The notes under the pieces: model-generated | Databases searched by the model: none | Told to the model about the DNA's origin: nothing | Seen by the model: only the letters and a program-made list of their open reading frames with translations | Part shown: positions 17,044 to 27,127 of the stretch, piece by piece | Position numbering within the stretch: the first letter of the stretch is position 1 | How the letters are laid out: each line of letters starts with the position of its first letter | Assembly: GCA_039989895.1 (NCBI GenBank) | Contig: JBDXGY010000005.1 | Coordinates: 124,001 to 188,000, forward strand | From: Hyphomicrobiales bacterium | GTDB taxonomy: Bacteria > Pseudomonadota > Alphaproteobacteria > Rhizobiales > JACESI01 | Direction: 5' to 3' | DNA length: 64,000 nt | Program-made: the position numbers and the translations under genes

Positions 17044-17988
17044 TTACCGGGTAAGATTAAAAATACGCTTCGGCTTCAACGTGCCTTTATCCACTTCACC
17101 CAACGCCACCAGACAACCGCCCGACGACACGCTAACGGTGTCACAAATTAAAGGTGCATCGTGTCCACGAAGCAAAACGGACTGGCCTCTTTTGAGGCGT
17201 ACCGCATCCTTACTGTTCACGGCCAGCGCCGGGATGTCGTCCAGCGCGGTCTGAACAGGAAGGAGAACATCATCAAAATGACCGTTAAGAGCCATTTCAG
17301 TGAATTCCGGTGTCTTATGACGCAATTCTTCAAGAAATTCCAGTGAAATCATGTCTTCTTCGTTGAAAGGTCCAACAACAACCCGACGAAGAGCTGTTAC
17401 ATGGCCAAATGTACCTAATTGGCGCGCCATATCGCGCGCCAGCGCCCGCACATAAGTACCTTTTCCGCACTCAGCTTCAAAAGTCACCTGATCGTCGTCT
17501 ATCCGCTCAATCAATGTGAGAGAATGCACCGATATTGACCGCGCATCCAGAATCACCTCTTCGCCATTGCGTGCTTTATCATAAGCGCGTTCGCCATTAA
17601 TTTTTATAGCGGAAAAGGCTGGTGGAACCTGCATGATATCGCCAGTGAAATTAGGTAAAACGGCTTCAATTTCAGCGTCACTCGGGCGGTGTGTGGACGT
17701 CTCCGTCACCTCGCCTTCAGTGTCATCAGTATTGGTTTCCTCGCCGAATTTCACTGTAAACTGATAGATTTTCTCACCGTCCATGACAAAAGGTACGGTT
17801 TTAGTTGCCTCTCCCAATGCTATCGGCAATAGACCTGTCGCCAAAGGATCAAGGGTTCCGGCATGTCCGGCCTTATTAGCGTTAAAGAGCCATTTCAGTT
17901 TGCCAACAGCTTGTGTCGAGGTCATTTCAAGCGGTTTATCGAAAATAACCCAGCCGCTCGTATCAAGCCCCTTCTTGCGACGAGTCAT
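17044..17988 (-). CDS. truB: tRNA pseudouridine(55) synthase
   Basis: Converts U55 to pseudouridine in the T-loop of all elongator tRNAs. The catalytic aspartate is Asp47 in GTLDPLATG, followed by GEATK; the central KINGERAYDKAR and GTYVRALARD motifs are also present. Length (314 aa) is normal for alphaproteobacteria, with a C-terminal PUA-like region. It overlaps the rbfA stop by 1 nt (TAATG), so the pair is translationally coupled. Confidence 0.96.
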   Translation of the reverse strand: MTRRKKGLDTSGWVIFDKPLEMTSTQAVGKLKWLFNANKAGHAGTLDPLATGLLPIALGEATKTVPFVMDGEKIYQFTVKFGEETNTDDTEGEVTETSTHRPSDAEIEAVLPNFTGDIMQVPPAFSAIKINGERAYDKARNGEEVILDARSISVHSLTLIERIDDDQVTFEAECGKGTYVRALARDMARQLGTFGHVTALRRVVVGPFNEEDMISLEFLEELRHKTPEFTEMALNGHFDDVLLPVQTALDDIPALAVNSKDAVRLKRGQSVLLRGHDAPLICDTVSVSSGGCLVALGEVDKGTLKPKRIFNLTR

Positions 17989-18392
17989 TAATCCTCGTCT
18001 CCATATCCAGTCTGGCGCTCAAGATCGCGGGCGACTTTAGGCGAGCGCAACAGCGCATCCACTTTGGCATATTCATCAAAACTATTATCCACTTGAAAGC
18101 GCAGATTTGGCGTATATTTGAGTGAAAGTGCCTTAGCAATACGGCCGCGCAAGAATTTCGCATTCTCAGACAGCGCTTTAACAATTGCTTTTATGTCTTG
18201 CGGTCCAAGCGGTGCAATATAGACGGTCGCTATTTTAAGGTCCGCTGACATTTTCACCTCGGAAACAGAGACAACACTCGTCTCTAAAACAGGGTCACGC
18301 ACTTCACCGCGCGTCAAGCTCTCAGACAAGGCTTTGCGGATGATCTCACCGATGCGCAACTGGCGCTGTGATGGCATTTTAGGCGCATTCAT
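17988..18392 (-). CDS. rbfA: 30S ribosome-binding factor A
   Basis: KH-fold assembly factor (134 aa) needed for late 16S rRNA maturation and growth in the cold. The start ATG at 18392 ([19 protein letters not shown]) fits the family; an upstream in-frame start at 18488 would add 32 hydrophobic residues that belong to the overlapping gene in another frame. Conserved features: [12 protein letters not shown] near the N-terminus, [18 protein letters not shown] in the core and the [11 protein letters not shown] strand. The start overlaps the upstream membrane-protein gene by 4 nt. Confidence 0.94.
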   Translation of the reverse strand: MNAPKMPSQRQLRIGEIIRKALSESLTRGEVRDPVLETSVVSVSEVKMSADLKIATVYIAPLGPQDIKAIVKALSENAKFLRGRIAKALSLKYTPNLRFQVDNSFDEYAKVDALLRSPKVARDLERQTGYGDED

Positions 18393-18814
18393 GTCTGTTG
18401 CCTTTTCGGTCCAAAAAACTGCCAAATGATAAGTAAAAAAGCAGCAAAAATCAAAACACTGATGCCACCATAAGGTGCCCCCACGCATCCTTCGGCTATA
18501 GAGGCTGCAATGGTACTTGTAGCGTCAGCGGCACTCCACGCATTAAAAAATAAGAAGGCCGTGCCTAATGCACATGCCGCAATAATAAGAGTAAACCAAA
18601 GGTTTTGAAAACGAGCTGCCAGTATCATGATAATAAAAAGCCCAATCACGCCGGAGCCTGACATGATATGCCAAGTTTCACCCAACATTGTCATGGGGCC
18701 ATCAGCCTCATTCCAATTTGGACGCGTGTTTTGACAAGCAATCGCGAAAGCCGGCGTCGCAATCAGTGTCAGCATAATGCTGATGATCGCTTTTTTAATT
18801 ACAGCCAGTTTCAT
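18389..18814 (-). CDS. Unknown membrane protein between infB and rbfA
   Basis: I do not recognise this family. From the ATG at 18814 it encodes 141 residues: a signal-like helix (residues 1-25, ending ATPAFA), a short polar segment with [10 protein letters not shown], then three hydrophobic helices and a short basic tail (GPKRQQT). Starts further upstream (to 18871) would be non-ATG and lengthen the N-terminus. It sits inside an otherwise universally conserved translation operon, 74 nt after infB, and overlaps rbfA by 4 nt, so it is co-expressed with ribosome assembly factors. Nothing in the sequence indicates an enzymatic role. Confidence 0.72.
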   Translation of the reverse strand: MKLAVIKKAIISIMLTLIATPAFAIACQNTRPNWNEADGPMTMLGETWHIMSGSGVIGLFIIMILAARFQNLWFTLIIAACALGTAFLFFNAWSAADATSTIAASIAEGCVGAPYGGISVLIFAAFLLIIWQFFGPKRQQT

Positions 18815-18888
18815 CGCTTCAAATCCAACACGAAAAACAAAAGGGCGACGCAGAAAATCAAATACAATCAATCACACTGAGGAATTAC

Positions 18889-21477
18889 TTAGAGTGAACG
18901 CTCGACATGTTCCACACGGAAACATTCGATCACATCACCTTCACGCATATCCTGATAGTTAAGGAAAGCCATGCCGCATTCTTGACCACCGGCAACGTCC
19001 TTCACTTCATCTTTAAAGCGTTTCAGCGTTGAAAGCTCTCCTTCATGGATAACAACATTATCGCGAATAAGACGAACACCAGCACCGCGTTCAACCATAC
19101 CTTCTGTCACACGACAACCGGCAACCTTGCCAACTTTCGTGATGTTGAAGACTTCAAGGATTGAAGCATTACCGATGAAGGTTTCACGGCGTTCTGGTGT
19201 CAACATGCCTGACATCACGCCTTTAACGTCATCAATCAAATCGTAGATGATATTATAGTAGCGAATTTCGATACCTTCGGCCTCAGCCAGATCACGCGCC
19301 TGTTTACTGGCACGAACATTAAAGCCGATGATCGGTGCATTCGATGCTGATGCCAATGTCACGTCAGATTCTGTGATGCCACCGACAGCCGAATGAATGA
19401 TACGCCCCGCAACTTCGTCTGTCGCAAGCTTATCAATCGAACTAATGATGGCTTCAATTGAACCTTGCACATCCCCTTTGAGAACAAGTGGAATTTCCGC
19501 CAATTCAGAGGTCTGAAGCTTGTTCAGCATCTGCTCCAAAGAACCGCGTTGCGTGGTTAGACGCGCCATTGCCTTATCGCGGTTTTGGCGTTGACGGTAT
19601 TCCGTAATCTCGCGCGCTTTAGCTTCTGAATCTACAACCGCAAAACGATTGCCAGCTTCTGGCGCACCATCATAGCCCAAAACCTCAACCGGTTTCGATG
19701 GCAATGCCTCGGTGACCTGTTGATTTTGGTCGTCTATAAGTGCGCGCACTTTACCCCAACATGCGCCAGCAACAACAATGTCACCCACACGCAATGTACC
19801 GCCTTGCACCAGCACGGTCGCAACTGGACCACGTCCCTTATCGAGCTTAGCTTCAACGACAGTACCTTTAGCCGATCCGGTTACATTGGCTTTCAAATCA
19901 AGCAGCTCAGCTTGAAGTGTAATGGCATCAAGAAGTTGATCGAGATTGGTCCCTTTAAGCGCAGAGACTTCGACTTCCTGCACTTCGCCGCCCATGCTTT
20001 CCACAAACACCTCATGCTGCAACAATTCATTGCGCACACGGGTTGGGTCTGCTGCTGGCTTATCTATTTTGTTCACGGCAACGATAACAGGCACTTCTGC
20101 TGCTTTAGCGTGATTGATCGCTTCAATAGTTTGCGGCATCACGCCATCATCAGCGGCCACCACCAAAATAACGATATCAGTTGACTGAGCACCACGAGCA
20201 CGCATTTCCGTAAAAGCTGCGTGGCCCGGTGTATCAATAAATGTGATCTTAGAGCCGTTCTGCTCTACCTGATAGGCACCAATATGTTGAGTGATGCCAC
20301 CGGCCTCACCAGAAACAACATTGGCATTACGAATGGCATCAAGCAGTGACGTCTTACCGTGGTCTACGTGACCCATGATTGTCACAACAGGCGGACGCGG
20401 CAATGCTTCACCGTCGTCGTCATTCATAATGTCTTCAAACAGATCGCCTTCAATGTCAGATTCAGCGACACGCGTTACCTTGTGTCCCATCTCTTCAGCG
20501 ATCAGCTGTGCGGTATCTGAATCAATGATGTCATTTGCGGTCATCATTTGACCCTGCTGCATTAACAGTTTCACCACATCAACAGCACGCTCAGACATAC
20601 GGTTTGCGAGTTCAGCAATCGTAATAGTCTCTGGAATAACAACATCACGTGAGATTTTTTCACGCGGCGCCTTGGCTGCAGCACGTGCTTTTTCGCGTTC
20701 GCGCTGACGTTTAATCGAAGCTAGAGAACGTTCGCGCTGACTATCATCGAGCGCATTGGCGAGCGTCAGTTTTCCGCGTTTGCGTTCTTCGGTTCGGCGG
20801 GCAGGTTTGGGTGTGTCTACTTTTACTCGCTCATAGGCTTTCAAGCCGCCCTTGCTATCATCCAATTTATTATTGCGATCTTCTACAGAGCGTTTTGGTG
20901 TTGGAGCTGCTGGATTAATTTCAACTGCAGCGGCGGCATTAGATGATTCTTCCTCCGCGCGGGCTAATTTTTCCGCCAAAAGAGCTTCTTCTTCAGCTAT
21001 ACGCTTCGCTTCAGCTTCTTTGCGCTTCTGCGCATCGGCTTTTTCTTTTTCTGCCCGGTTATTACGAGCTAATTCTTCGTCTTTTTCTTTGAGTACTCGC
21101 TCTTCTTCCCGTTCGCGGGCAAAGGCCAATGCGCGCGCGCGCGCTTCTTGTTCATTATTTGAAAGATGGCGTAATATCGCACCGCCAGAATTCCCAGCCG
21201 CAGGTTCTGGTTTTTTCTTCGGCGCTGATGCCTCGGGGGCCGGCGCAGCAACCTTAGGCTTTGCCACCCGTGTTTCGACAACAGGTGCAGCCTCTGGTGC
21301 AGGTGCTGGTGTAGAACCAGGCGCAGAGAAACGTCGCCGTTTCTTTTCAACTACCACAGTATTTGTGCGCCCATGCGAAAAGCTCTGGCGCACTGTGCCA
21401 CCCGCGCCGCGTTTCAAAGACAATGTTTTCTTGCCTTCGTCGCCTTTATCTTCGCCTGAATCGTTCGTATCGCTCAT
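18889..21477 (-). CDS. infB: Translation initiation factor IF-2
   Basis: GTPase that brings initiator tRNA to the 30S subunit. The start ATG at 21477 ([15 protein letters not shown]) is preferred over an upstream one at 21519 that would add 14 basic residues. The 862-aa product has a long low-complexity N-terminus rich in Ala, Pro, Glu, Lys and Arg (about residues 40-270), an IF2_N helical domain, and the GTPase core with GHVDHGKT (369-376), DTPGHAAF and NKIDKP, followed by the beta-barrel and C2 domains. It is 45 nt downstream of the YlxR-like gene in the nusA operon. Confidence 0.97.
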   Translation of the reverse strand: MSDTNDSGEDKGDEGKKTLSLKRGAGGTVRQSFSHGRTNTVVVEKKRRRFSAPGSTPAPAPEAAPVVETRVAKPKVAAPAPEASAPKKKPEPAAGNSGGAILRHLSNNEQEARARALAFAREREEERVLKEKDEELARNNRAEKEKADAQKRKEAEAKRIAEEEALLAEKLARAEEESSNAAAAVEINPAAPTPKRSVEDRNNKLDDSKGGLKAYERVKVDTPKPARRTEERKRGKLTLANALDDSQRERSLASIKRQREREKARAAAKAPREKISRDVVIPETITIAELANRMSERAVDVVKLLMQQGQMMTANDIIDSDTAQLIAEEMGHKVTRVAESDIEGDLFEDIMNDDDGEALPRPPVVTIMGHVDHGKTSLLDAIRNANVVSGEAGGITQHIGAYQVEQNGSKITFIDTPGHAAFTEMRARGAQSTDIVILVVAADDGVMPQTIEAINHAKAAEVPVIVAVNKIDKPAADPTRVRNELLQHEVFVESMGGEVQEVEVSALKGTNLDQLLDAITLQAELLDLKANVTGSAKGTVVEAKLDKGRGPVATVLVQGGTLRVGDIVVAGACWGKVRALIDDQNQQVTEALPSKPVEVLGYDGAPEAGNRFAVVDSEAKAREITEYRQRQNRDKAMARLTTQRGSLEQMLNKLQTSELAEIPLVLKGDVQGSIEAIISSIDKLATDEVAGRIIHSAVGGITESDVTLASASNAPIIGFNVRASKQARDLAEAEGIEIRYYNIIYDLIDDVKGVMSGMLTPERRETFIGNASILEVFNITKVGKVAGCRVTEGMVERGAGVRLIRDNVVIHEGELSTLKRFKDEVKDVAGGQECGMAFLNYQDMREGDVIECFRVEHVERSL

Positions 21478-21522
21478 ACGTTCCGTCACTCTTTCCCGTT
21501 TGCCCTTTGGCAAACACATCAG

Positions 21523-22185
21523 CTAAATATTTGTTTCGTCTTCGTTTTCTTTATTCACAGCAGATCGAAACTTTTCCAGTCTGCCCATCATTTTTAAGCA
21601 CATATCTGTTGCACCACCTTTTAGTAATGCAGCATGTATCACATTTGACCGCCCCAAGGCCAAGGCCATTTGTTCACAGCGTAAACTTTGATGCACTGCG
21701 ATCTTCTTCACACGCACCGATTGTTTCACTTTTGACCGCATCTTGCGGATGCCGTCTTCGGCGCCATCAAAGGCAAAAATCACTGCACGCAGTTGATTTT
21801 TACTCAGTGTCGCCTGTACTTTTTCAAACCCTGTGACCACCAACCCTGCCTTAGCGCTAAAGCCAAGTGCACTCAAGGTCGCCGTTTCCAGCATCTGCTC
21901 AATCCTGTCTCCCAATGCCTTATCAACAACAACTGTTCTTTTAAAGGCTCGACAAAACAATTCTTTTTGCACAGCCAAGTCAACGTCTTGCCTTGTAGCC
22001 GTAACCCACACACCGCGCCCAGGCAAAATACATTTCAAATCCGGCACTACGTTGCTATCAGGATCGATCACAAAACGCAGCATATCATCAGATGACTTTA
22101 CTTGCCTATGTACAATGCAGGTTCGCTTACCCGCGTTCTCACCTTCATCCGGCTTACTACCACCTTTTCTATGTTGCTTAGCCAT
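21523..22185 (-). CDS. YlxR-family RNA-binding protein with L7Ae-like C-terminal domain
   Basis: 220 aa. The N-terminal 100 residues carry the YlxR (DUF448) features RTCIVHRQ and PGRGVWV; the C-terminal half (from GFSAKAGLVVTGFEKV) looks like an L7Ae/L30e RNA-binding fold. This two-domain form is common in alphaproteobacteria, whereas the two parts are separate genes in Firmicutes. Its place between nusA and infB is conserved. The exact role is not established; RNA binding linked to transcription or RNase P has been proposed for YlxR in other bacteria. Confidence 0.88.
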   Translation of the reverse strand: MAKQHRKGGSKPDEGENAGKRTCIVHRQVKSSDDMLRFVIDPDSNVVPDLKCILPGRGVWVTATRQDVDLAVQKELFCRAFKRTVVVDKALGDRIEQMLETATLSALGFSAKAGLVVTGFEKVQATLSKNQLRAVIFAFDGAEDGIRKMRSKVKQSVRVKKIAVHQSLRCEQMALALGRSNVIHAALLKGGATDMCLKMMGRLEKFRSAVNKENEDETNI

Positions 22186-22206
22186 CAGATTACCTTCAGG
22201 CCCAAC

Positions 22207-23823
22207 TTAAACCTCGTCTTTTTGCTCTTCCGCCTCTTCTGTCTCAACTTCTTCTTCTGCAGGCTTAGCCAGATCTTCTTCAGTTACCCAACCCACCTGA
22301 ACACGCGCGGTCATAATCATATTATCGGCATCTTCGCGGGTGATATCAAAGCTTTCGAGAGCACCGGGAAAACGTTTGCTTTCCCCGTCCTTGCGTTCCG
22401 TCCAACCCAAAAGATCGTCAGCAACACATCCCGCAAAGTCCTCAACAGTCTTGATATCATCTTTACCAAGCGCAACCATCATAGAGACCGTCATATTAGG
22501 AACTTGTAACAACCCATCTTCAACACCAAGTTTTACACGCTCACTGTCGAGTTCGCGATCACGCTTTTCAAGATGTTCACGGGCACGAGATTGTAGCTCA
22601 GATGCTGTATCGTCGTCAAAACCTTCAATAAAAGCAATTTCATCAAGCTCGACATAAGCAATTTCTTCAAGAGACCCAAAGCCTTCTGAAGCCAGTAGCT
22701 GGGCAACAACTTCATCAACATCAAGGGCCGCAGCAAAGAGAGATGTACGTTCAGCAAATTCTTTCTGACGACGTTCGCTTTCATCTTCCTCGGTTAGAAT
22801 ATCAATATCCCAGCCTGTCAATTGCGAGGCAAGACGCACATTTTGACCGCGACGACCAATAGCCAACGACAATTGCTCATCTGGTACGACCACCTCAATA
22901 CGGTTCTGATCTTCATCGATCACAACCTTGCTCACCTGAGCCGGCTGCAATGCGTTCACGATGAATGTCGCTTGATCCATGTTCCATGGAATAATATCAA
23001 TTTTCTCGCCTTGAAGCTCGTTCACAACGGCCTGAACACGTGAGCCACGCATACCCACACAAGCACCAACTGGATCAATAGAGCCATCGTTCGAGATCAC
23101 GGCAATCTTGGCACGGGAACCTGGATCACGAGCAACATTGCGAATTTCAATAATACCATCGTAAATTTCTGGTACTTCTTGCGCAAAAAGCTTGGTCATG
23201 AATTCTGGTGCATTTCGTGACAAGAAGATTTGCGGGCCTCGCTGTTCACGACGCACATCCTGCACATAAGCGCGAACACGGTCGCCATAACGGAATGCTT
23301 CACGCGGAATAAGTTCATCGCGGCGCAAAATCGCTTCGCCACGACCAAGGTCAACAATCACATTGCCATATTCAACACGCTTGACGGTACCATTGATGAT
23401 TTCGCCAATACGGTCCTTGAACTCATCAAACTGACGATCTCTCTCGGCTTCGCGTACTTTTTGAACAATAACCTGCTTGGCGGATTGCGCAGCAATACGA
23501 CCAAAATCAAGCGGCGGAAGAGGTTCGCCGATAAAATCACCTAGCGTTGCGGCCGGATTTTGCTGTTGCGCAGTCACAATGTCGATCTGTGTTGTAGAAT
23601 CTTCTAGATTATCGACAACCTCAAGCAGACGCTGCAGACGAATCTCGCCCGTTTTAGGATCAATCTCCGCATTAATATTGGTCTCGGCGCCATAGCGGGA
23701 CTTTGCCGCTTTTTGAATCGCATCTTCCATCGCAGTAATGACGATTTCACGATCAATTACTTTTTCACGCGCCACAGCATCTGCGATTTGCAACAATTCC
23801 AACCGGTTTGCACTAACGGCCAT
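22207..23823 (-). CDS. nusA: Transcription termination/antitermination protein NusA
   Basis: 538-aa RNA polymerase-associated factor that modulates pausing, termination and rRNA antitermination. Domain order: N-terminal polymerase-binding domain (about 1-130), S1 (GEIINGTVKRVEYGNVIVDLG), KH1 and KH2 (IDPVGACVGMRGSRVQAV and LAIGRRGQNVRLA), then two acidic helix-hairpin-helix repeats in the C-terminus, ending in a run rich in glutamate. It follows rimP by 26 nt and leads into ylxR and infB. Confidence 0.97.
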   Translation of the reverse strand: MAVSANRLELLQIADAVAREKVIDREIVITAMEDAIQKAAKSRYGAETNINAEIDPKTGEIRLQRLLEVVDNLEDSTTQIDIVTAQQQNPAATLGDFIGEPLPPLDFGRIAAQSAKQVIVQKVREAERDRQFDEFKDRIGEIINGTVKRVEYGNVIVDLGRGEAILRRDELIPREAFRYGDRVRAYVQDVRREQRGPQIFLSRNAPEFMTKLFAQEVPEIYDGIIEIRNVARDPGSRAKIAVISNDGSIDPVGACVGMRGSRVQAVVNELQGEKIDIIPWNMDQATFIVNALQPAQVSKVVIDEDQNRIEVVVPDEQLSLAIGRRGQNVRLASQLTGWDIDILTEEDESERRQKEFAERTSLFAAALDVDEVVAQLLASEGFGSLEEIAYVELDEIAFIEGFDDDTASELQSRAREHLEKRDRELDSERVKLGVEDGLLQVPNMTVSMMVALGKDDIKTVEDFAGCVADDLLGWTERKDGESKRFPGALESFDITREDADNMIMTARVQVGWVTEEDLAKPAEEEVETEEAEEQKDEV

Positions 23824-23849
23824 CTATACGTCCTCTCATCAAAGCACTT

Positions 23850-24395
23850 TTATGACGGTTTAAGCAGGCTTTCCGCTTCTTCCATCAACTTATCTGTCAT
23901 AATCAACTTGGCTTCACCTATGGTATCAAGCGGTAGCCATACCTTGTCTTCTTGATCTGCAGGTGCATCAGGTATTTCAACCCCTATTTGCAAACCTTGC
24001 GATCCTTCTTTTGTACCAAGCAAAGTCCCGCGATAACGACGCCGACCATCATTAGGTACTGTTAATTCCATTTTTGCAGCATGGCCAGACCAACGATCAA
24101 AATCACTCGCCCGCGCCAAAGGCCTATCTATGCCTGGTGACGAAACCTCCAAATGATAGGCTTTGGAAATTGGGTCTTCTGCATCCAACACCGGAGCAAT
24201 GTTTTTACTGATCTCTTCACATTCATGAATACCGATGGTTCCATCAGTTCGTTCAGCCATGATTTGCACCGTCATACCATTAAGGCCTGTAATACGCACG
24301 CGCACCAGCCGAAAGCCAAGGTCTTCAATGACCGGCTCAACAATGCTGGCAATGCGGGCATCAAGACCCGTTTCTTTAACGATGCGTTCTTCCAT
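23850..24395 (-). CDS. rimP: Ribosome maturation factor RimP
   Basis: Assembly factor for the 30S subunit (181 aa), first gene of the nusA-infB operon. The ATG at 24395 is chosen over the TTG one codon earlier. Family features: [18 protein letters not shown] near the start, [14 protein letters not shown], and the central [16 protein letters not shown] terminator-like hairpin ends about 20 nt upstream of the start, so the operon promoter either lies very close or the hairpin acts as an attenuator. Confidence 0.94.
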   Translation of the reverse strand: MEERIVKETGLDARIASIVEPVIEDLGFRLVRVRITGLNGMTVQIMAERTDGTIGIHECEEISKNIAPVLDAEDPISKAYHLEVSSPGIDRPLARASDFDRWSGHAAKMELTVPNDGRRRYRGTLLGTKEGSQGLQIGVEIPDAPADQEDKVWLPLDTIGEAKLIMTDKLMEEAESLLKPS

Positions 24396-24415
24396 CAAGT
24401 TTATTCATTTTCCCA

Positions 24416-24446
24416 ATAAAAAAGAGCGGGTCCGGCGGGCCCACTC
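24416..24446 (-). terminator. Terminator or attenuator upstream of rimP
   Basis: On the minus strand gagtggg (from 24446) pairs with cccgctc (to 24424), seven pairs including one T-G, around a GC-rich loop, followed by a six-T run. It is only about 20 nt before the rimP start and over 100 nt after the preceding MmcQ/YjbR gene. It may end that transcript or attenuate the rimP-nusA operon. Confidence 0.65.
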
Positions 24447-24551
24447 TCACAAAATGTGATTGAGTTGTTCGCTTCATATAGCAGCGCATAAGATTTTACG
24501 CAAGCGCCTATAATTTTACGCACGCATTGTGTTGCCTCTCACGCTCAAACC

Positions 24552-24905
24552 CTATAACGCCAGTTCCGCCCGCATCTTCTTGGTTAGTTTTGCAACCACC
24601 AAATCGTATGACTGTTTGAGATAGGCTTTCAACTCTTCATCTGACAGTCCCGGCTCAGCGTAATGCTGTATCCATTTCATGCCCCTTGAAGCGAGATAAG
24701 GAGCCGGACGCAAGCCTGGCTGTTCTTTTAAAATGTCATAAGACAAGGACGTGACCTTGAATGTATATCCAGCTTGCCCCTTATTCCAACCGCCGATGGC
24801 AAAAAGCTTGCCGCCCACCTTCCAGACATGAGAGCCTCCCCATTGAACAACATAGGTGGTGGCTTTTAAGGAACCGCAATAATCATTGAACTCGTCATAG
24901 GTCAT
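24552..24905 (-). CDS. MmcQ/YjbR family protein
   Basis: 117-aa protein of the MmcQ/YjbR family (CyaY-like fold, double-wing DNA-binding-like). Typical stretches are WGGSHVWKVGGKLFAIGG near the N-terminus and RPAPYLASRGMKWIQ in the second half. It starts 6 nt after trmB, so the two are co-transcribed. The biochemical role of the family is not settled; DNA binding has been suggested from the fold only. Confidence 0.85.
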   Translation of the reverse strand: MTYDEFNDYCGSLKATTYVVQWGGSHVWKVGGKLFAIGGWNKGQAGYTFKVTSLSYDILKEQPGLRPAPYLASRGMKWIQHYAEPGLSDEELKAYLKQSYDLVVAKLTKKMRAELAL

Positions 24906-24911
24906 CGCTCG

Positions 24912-25652
24912 TCACAATCGTTTAAATGTCAGATACCTTGGTAGGCGCTTCTCTCGAATTGCTTTTTCTTCATAGCGTGTTCCAGGCCAATTTTCCCAAG
25001 CCTCAAGGGCGTTTTTCTCGTCGCCATCAAGCCATGTGAATGACGGATGCGCCTCACAATGCTCCAACGTCCATTCCACATAAGCATCAATATCAGTAGC
25101 AACACGAAACTCAGTCTCGGGCTTCAAAACTCTGGCGATCCGGTCAAGATTTATTGGACTAACAAACCGCCTTTTAAAATGGCGTGTCTTTGGCCATGGG
25201 TCAGGATAAAGCAGATAAAATCCATCAAGCGTGTTTGCTGGCAACCAATCGAGCAGCGATGCCGCCTCTTCGTCATAGACCCTGATGTTTGTGAGCTGAG
25301 CTTCCTCAATGGAAACGAGTGCTTTTGCCATGCCATTGCGAAACGGCTCCACGCCGATAAAGCCAATATTCGGATTTTCTCGTGCTCGATGCACCAGATG
25401 TTCACCACCACCAAAACCGCTTTCCATCCACACAGAGCTGACATTCGCCTCGAAAATGTCAAACAGCGATGAAGGCGCGGGGCGCTCAATATCGATCTTC
25501 AAGCGCACAAGACAATCATCCATCACCGCTGCTTGACGCTCATTGAGTGTTTTGCCTATCCGTCGCCCGAAAAAACCACGTGCAAGTTGCTCACCATGGC
25601 CCATGCGCTTGCGCGGTCTTACTGAGGTTTTTTTATTGTCAGTTTCTATCAT
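24912..25652 (-). CDS. trmB: tRNA (guanine-N7-)-methyltransferase
   Basis: SAM-dependent enzyme (246 aa) that makes m7G46 in the tRNA variable loop. Motifs: ESGFGGGEHLVHRA (SAM site), IGVEPFRNGMAKAL, and YLLYPDPWPKTRHFKRRFV with the family-defining PDPWPK..H.KRR. The N-terminal 35 residues are basic, as is common in this family. It lies about 96 bp downstream of metK, the enzyme that makes its methyl donor, with a stem-loop terminator between them. Confidence 0.95.
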   Translation of the reverse strand: MIETDNKKTSVRPRKRMGHGEQLARGFFGRRIGKTLNERQAAVMDDCLVRLKIDIERPAPSSLFDIFEANVSSVWMESGFGGGEHLVHRARENPNIGFIGVEPFRNGMAKALVSIEEAQLTNIRVYDEEAASLLDWLPANTLDGFYLLYPDPWPKTRHFKRRFVSPINLDRIARVLKPETEFRVATDIDAYVEWTLEHCEAHPSFTWLDGDEKNALEAWENWPGTRYEEKAIREKRLPRYLTFKRL

Positions 25653-25682
25653 CGTTTTTCAAGTTCGCTCGACACGAAGAAT

Positions 25683-25718
25683 AAACGCCCCGGATCAGAT
25701 GTTTGATACGGGGCGTTT
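25683..25718 (-). terminator. Stem-loop terminator downstream of metK
   Basis: Arms aaacgccccg (25683-25692) and cggggcgttt (25709-25718) pair perfectly over 10 bp with a 16-nt loop. The T-run on the minus strand is short, so termination may be partial, allowing some read-through into trmB. Confidence 0.65.
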
Positions 25719-25748
25719 GATATCATCAAATTGTTTGCTCAGTCTTGT

Positions 25749-26951
25749 TTAAAGCGCTTTTTTCAAAGCATCCACAAGGTCGGTTTTCTCCCAAGAGAAA
25801 CCGCCATCCGCCTCAGGAGCGCGGCCAAAGTGACCATAAGCTGCTGTGCGGGCATAAATAGGTTTATTCAAATCAAGGTGCTTACGAATACCTGTTGGTG
25901 ACAGATCCATCACTTGGCCCAGCACTTTTTCAAGCGCTTCTTCGCTCACTTCACCCTTACCGCCCATATCAACATAAAGGGATAAAGGCTGCGCAACGCC
26001 AATTGCGTATGAAAGCTGGAGAGAGCACCAAGGCGCGATCCCAGCGGCCACCACATTTTTCGCCAGATAGCGCGCAACATAGGCCGCAGAGCGATCCACT
26101 TTGGTTGAATCTTTTCCTGAAAATGCACCGCCGCCATGAGGTGCATAACCGCCATAAGTATCCACGATAATTTTCCGGCCTGTTAAGCCACAATCCCCAT
26201 CAGGGCCACCAATGACAAATTTTCCGGTTGGATTAACGTGCCAAACGGTTTGATCTGTTATCCAGTCTTGCGGCAAAACTTCACGGATATACGGCTCAAC
26301 GATGTCTTGAATATCTGCCGACGTCTGATTTTCATCGCTGTGTTGAGTTGATAGCACAATAGACGTCACGCCTACCGGCTTACCATTTTCATAAGCCACA
26401 GTTACCTGACTTTTTGCATCAGGCTCAAGCGTTGGCTCTGTGCCATCTTTACGCACTTCAGCCAGACGTTTTAAAATCGCATGGGAATAATGAATAGGAG
26501 CTGGCATAAGCACATCGGTATCACGGCAGGCATAGCCAAACATAATACCTTGGTCACCGGCGCCCTCACCCTCATCGTCGCTTTTAACGCCGCCAACATC
26601 CACGCCTTGTGCAATATCAACTGACTGCGAATGCAAAAGCACATCTATGTCTGCGTCTTTCCAATGAAAGCCGTCTTGTTCGTAGCCAATATCCTTGATC
26701 GCATCACGCGTCAGCTCTTCTATCAGCTCATGGGTCACGCTTTCAGCGCCACGCACTTCACCAGCGATGACCACTTTATTGGTGGTTGTCAGGGTTTCTG
26801 CAGCAACACGCACTTGCCAAGGGTCCATACCCTCATCAATCGCAGCCTTAAAATAAGCATCCACGATGCCATCTGAAATACGGTCTGACACTTTGTCAGG
26901 ATGCCCCTCAGAAACAGATTCACTCGTAAACAAATAAGAAGATCGCGCCAC
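25749..26951 (-). CDS. metK: S-adenosylmethionine synthetase
   Basis: Makes SAM from methionine and ATP (400 aa). I place the start at a GTG at 26951: it yields [20 protein letters not shown], the family N-terminus, and is preceded by AAAGGA at 6-nt spacing. The longer frame to 27035 adds 28 non-conserved residues. Motifs: [20 protein letters not shown], and [19 protein letters not shown] with the ATP-phosphate-binding P-loop-like sequence. The 176-bp upstream region has no SAM riboswitch that I could fold by eye. Confidence 0.96.
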   Translation of the reverse strand: MARSSYLFTSESVSEGHPDKVSDRISDGIVDAYFKAAIDEGMDPWQVRVAAETLTTTNKVVIAGEVRGAESVTHELIEELTRDAIKDIGYEQDGFHWKDADIDVLLHSQSVDIAQGVDVGGVKSDDEGEGAGDQGIMFGYACRDTDVLMPAPIHYSHAILKRLAEVRKDGTEPTLEPDAKSQVTVAYENGKPVGVTSIVLSTQHSDENQTSADIQDIVEPYIREVLPQDWITDQTVWHVNPTGKFVIGGPDGDCGLTGRKIIVDTYGGYAPHGGGAFSGKDSTKVDRSAAYVARYLAKNVVAAGIAPWCSLQLSYAIGVAQPLSLYVDMGGKGEVSEEALEKVLGQVMDLSPTGIRKHLDLNKPIYARTAAYGHFGRAPEADGGFSWEKTDLVDALKKAL

Positions 26952-27127
26952 TACATATCCTTTTTTGACATCACTATACAAAACAGCGCTATAGGCTGCA
27001 GCCCTCTCTATAGAAAGGCACACAGCACATCGCAATTTTATCTAGCCTCGTCAAGTTAGTTAGACCATTACGAAGATAAGAGTATAAGCGATGACTAAGA
27101 GACTTAATTGTATAGGTTTCGAAAACT

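Noticed and set aside
20852-21526. Long plus-strand open frame (about 224 codons) opposite the infB N-terminus
   Set aside because: It is the antisense of the low-complexity Ala/Glu/Lys/Arg-rich IF-2 N-terminus, whose codon bias keeps the opposite frame open; composition is Ser/Ala/Arg-rich with no domain.
26952-27127. Possible SAM-sensing riboswitch upstream of metK
   Set aside because: I looked for SAM-II and SAM/SAH type cores and found only a short CTATAG-flanked GC hairpin, not a convincing match; a covariance-model search would be decisive.
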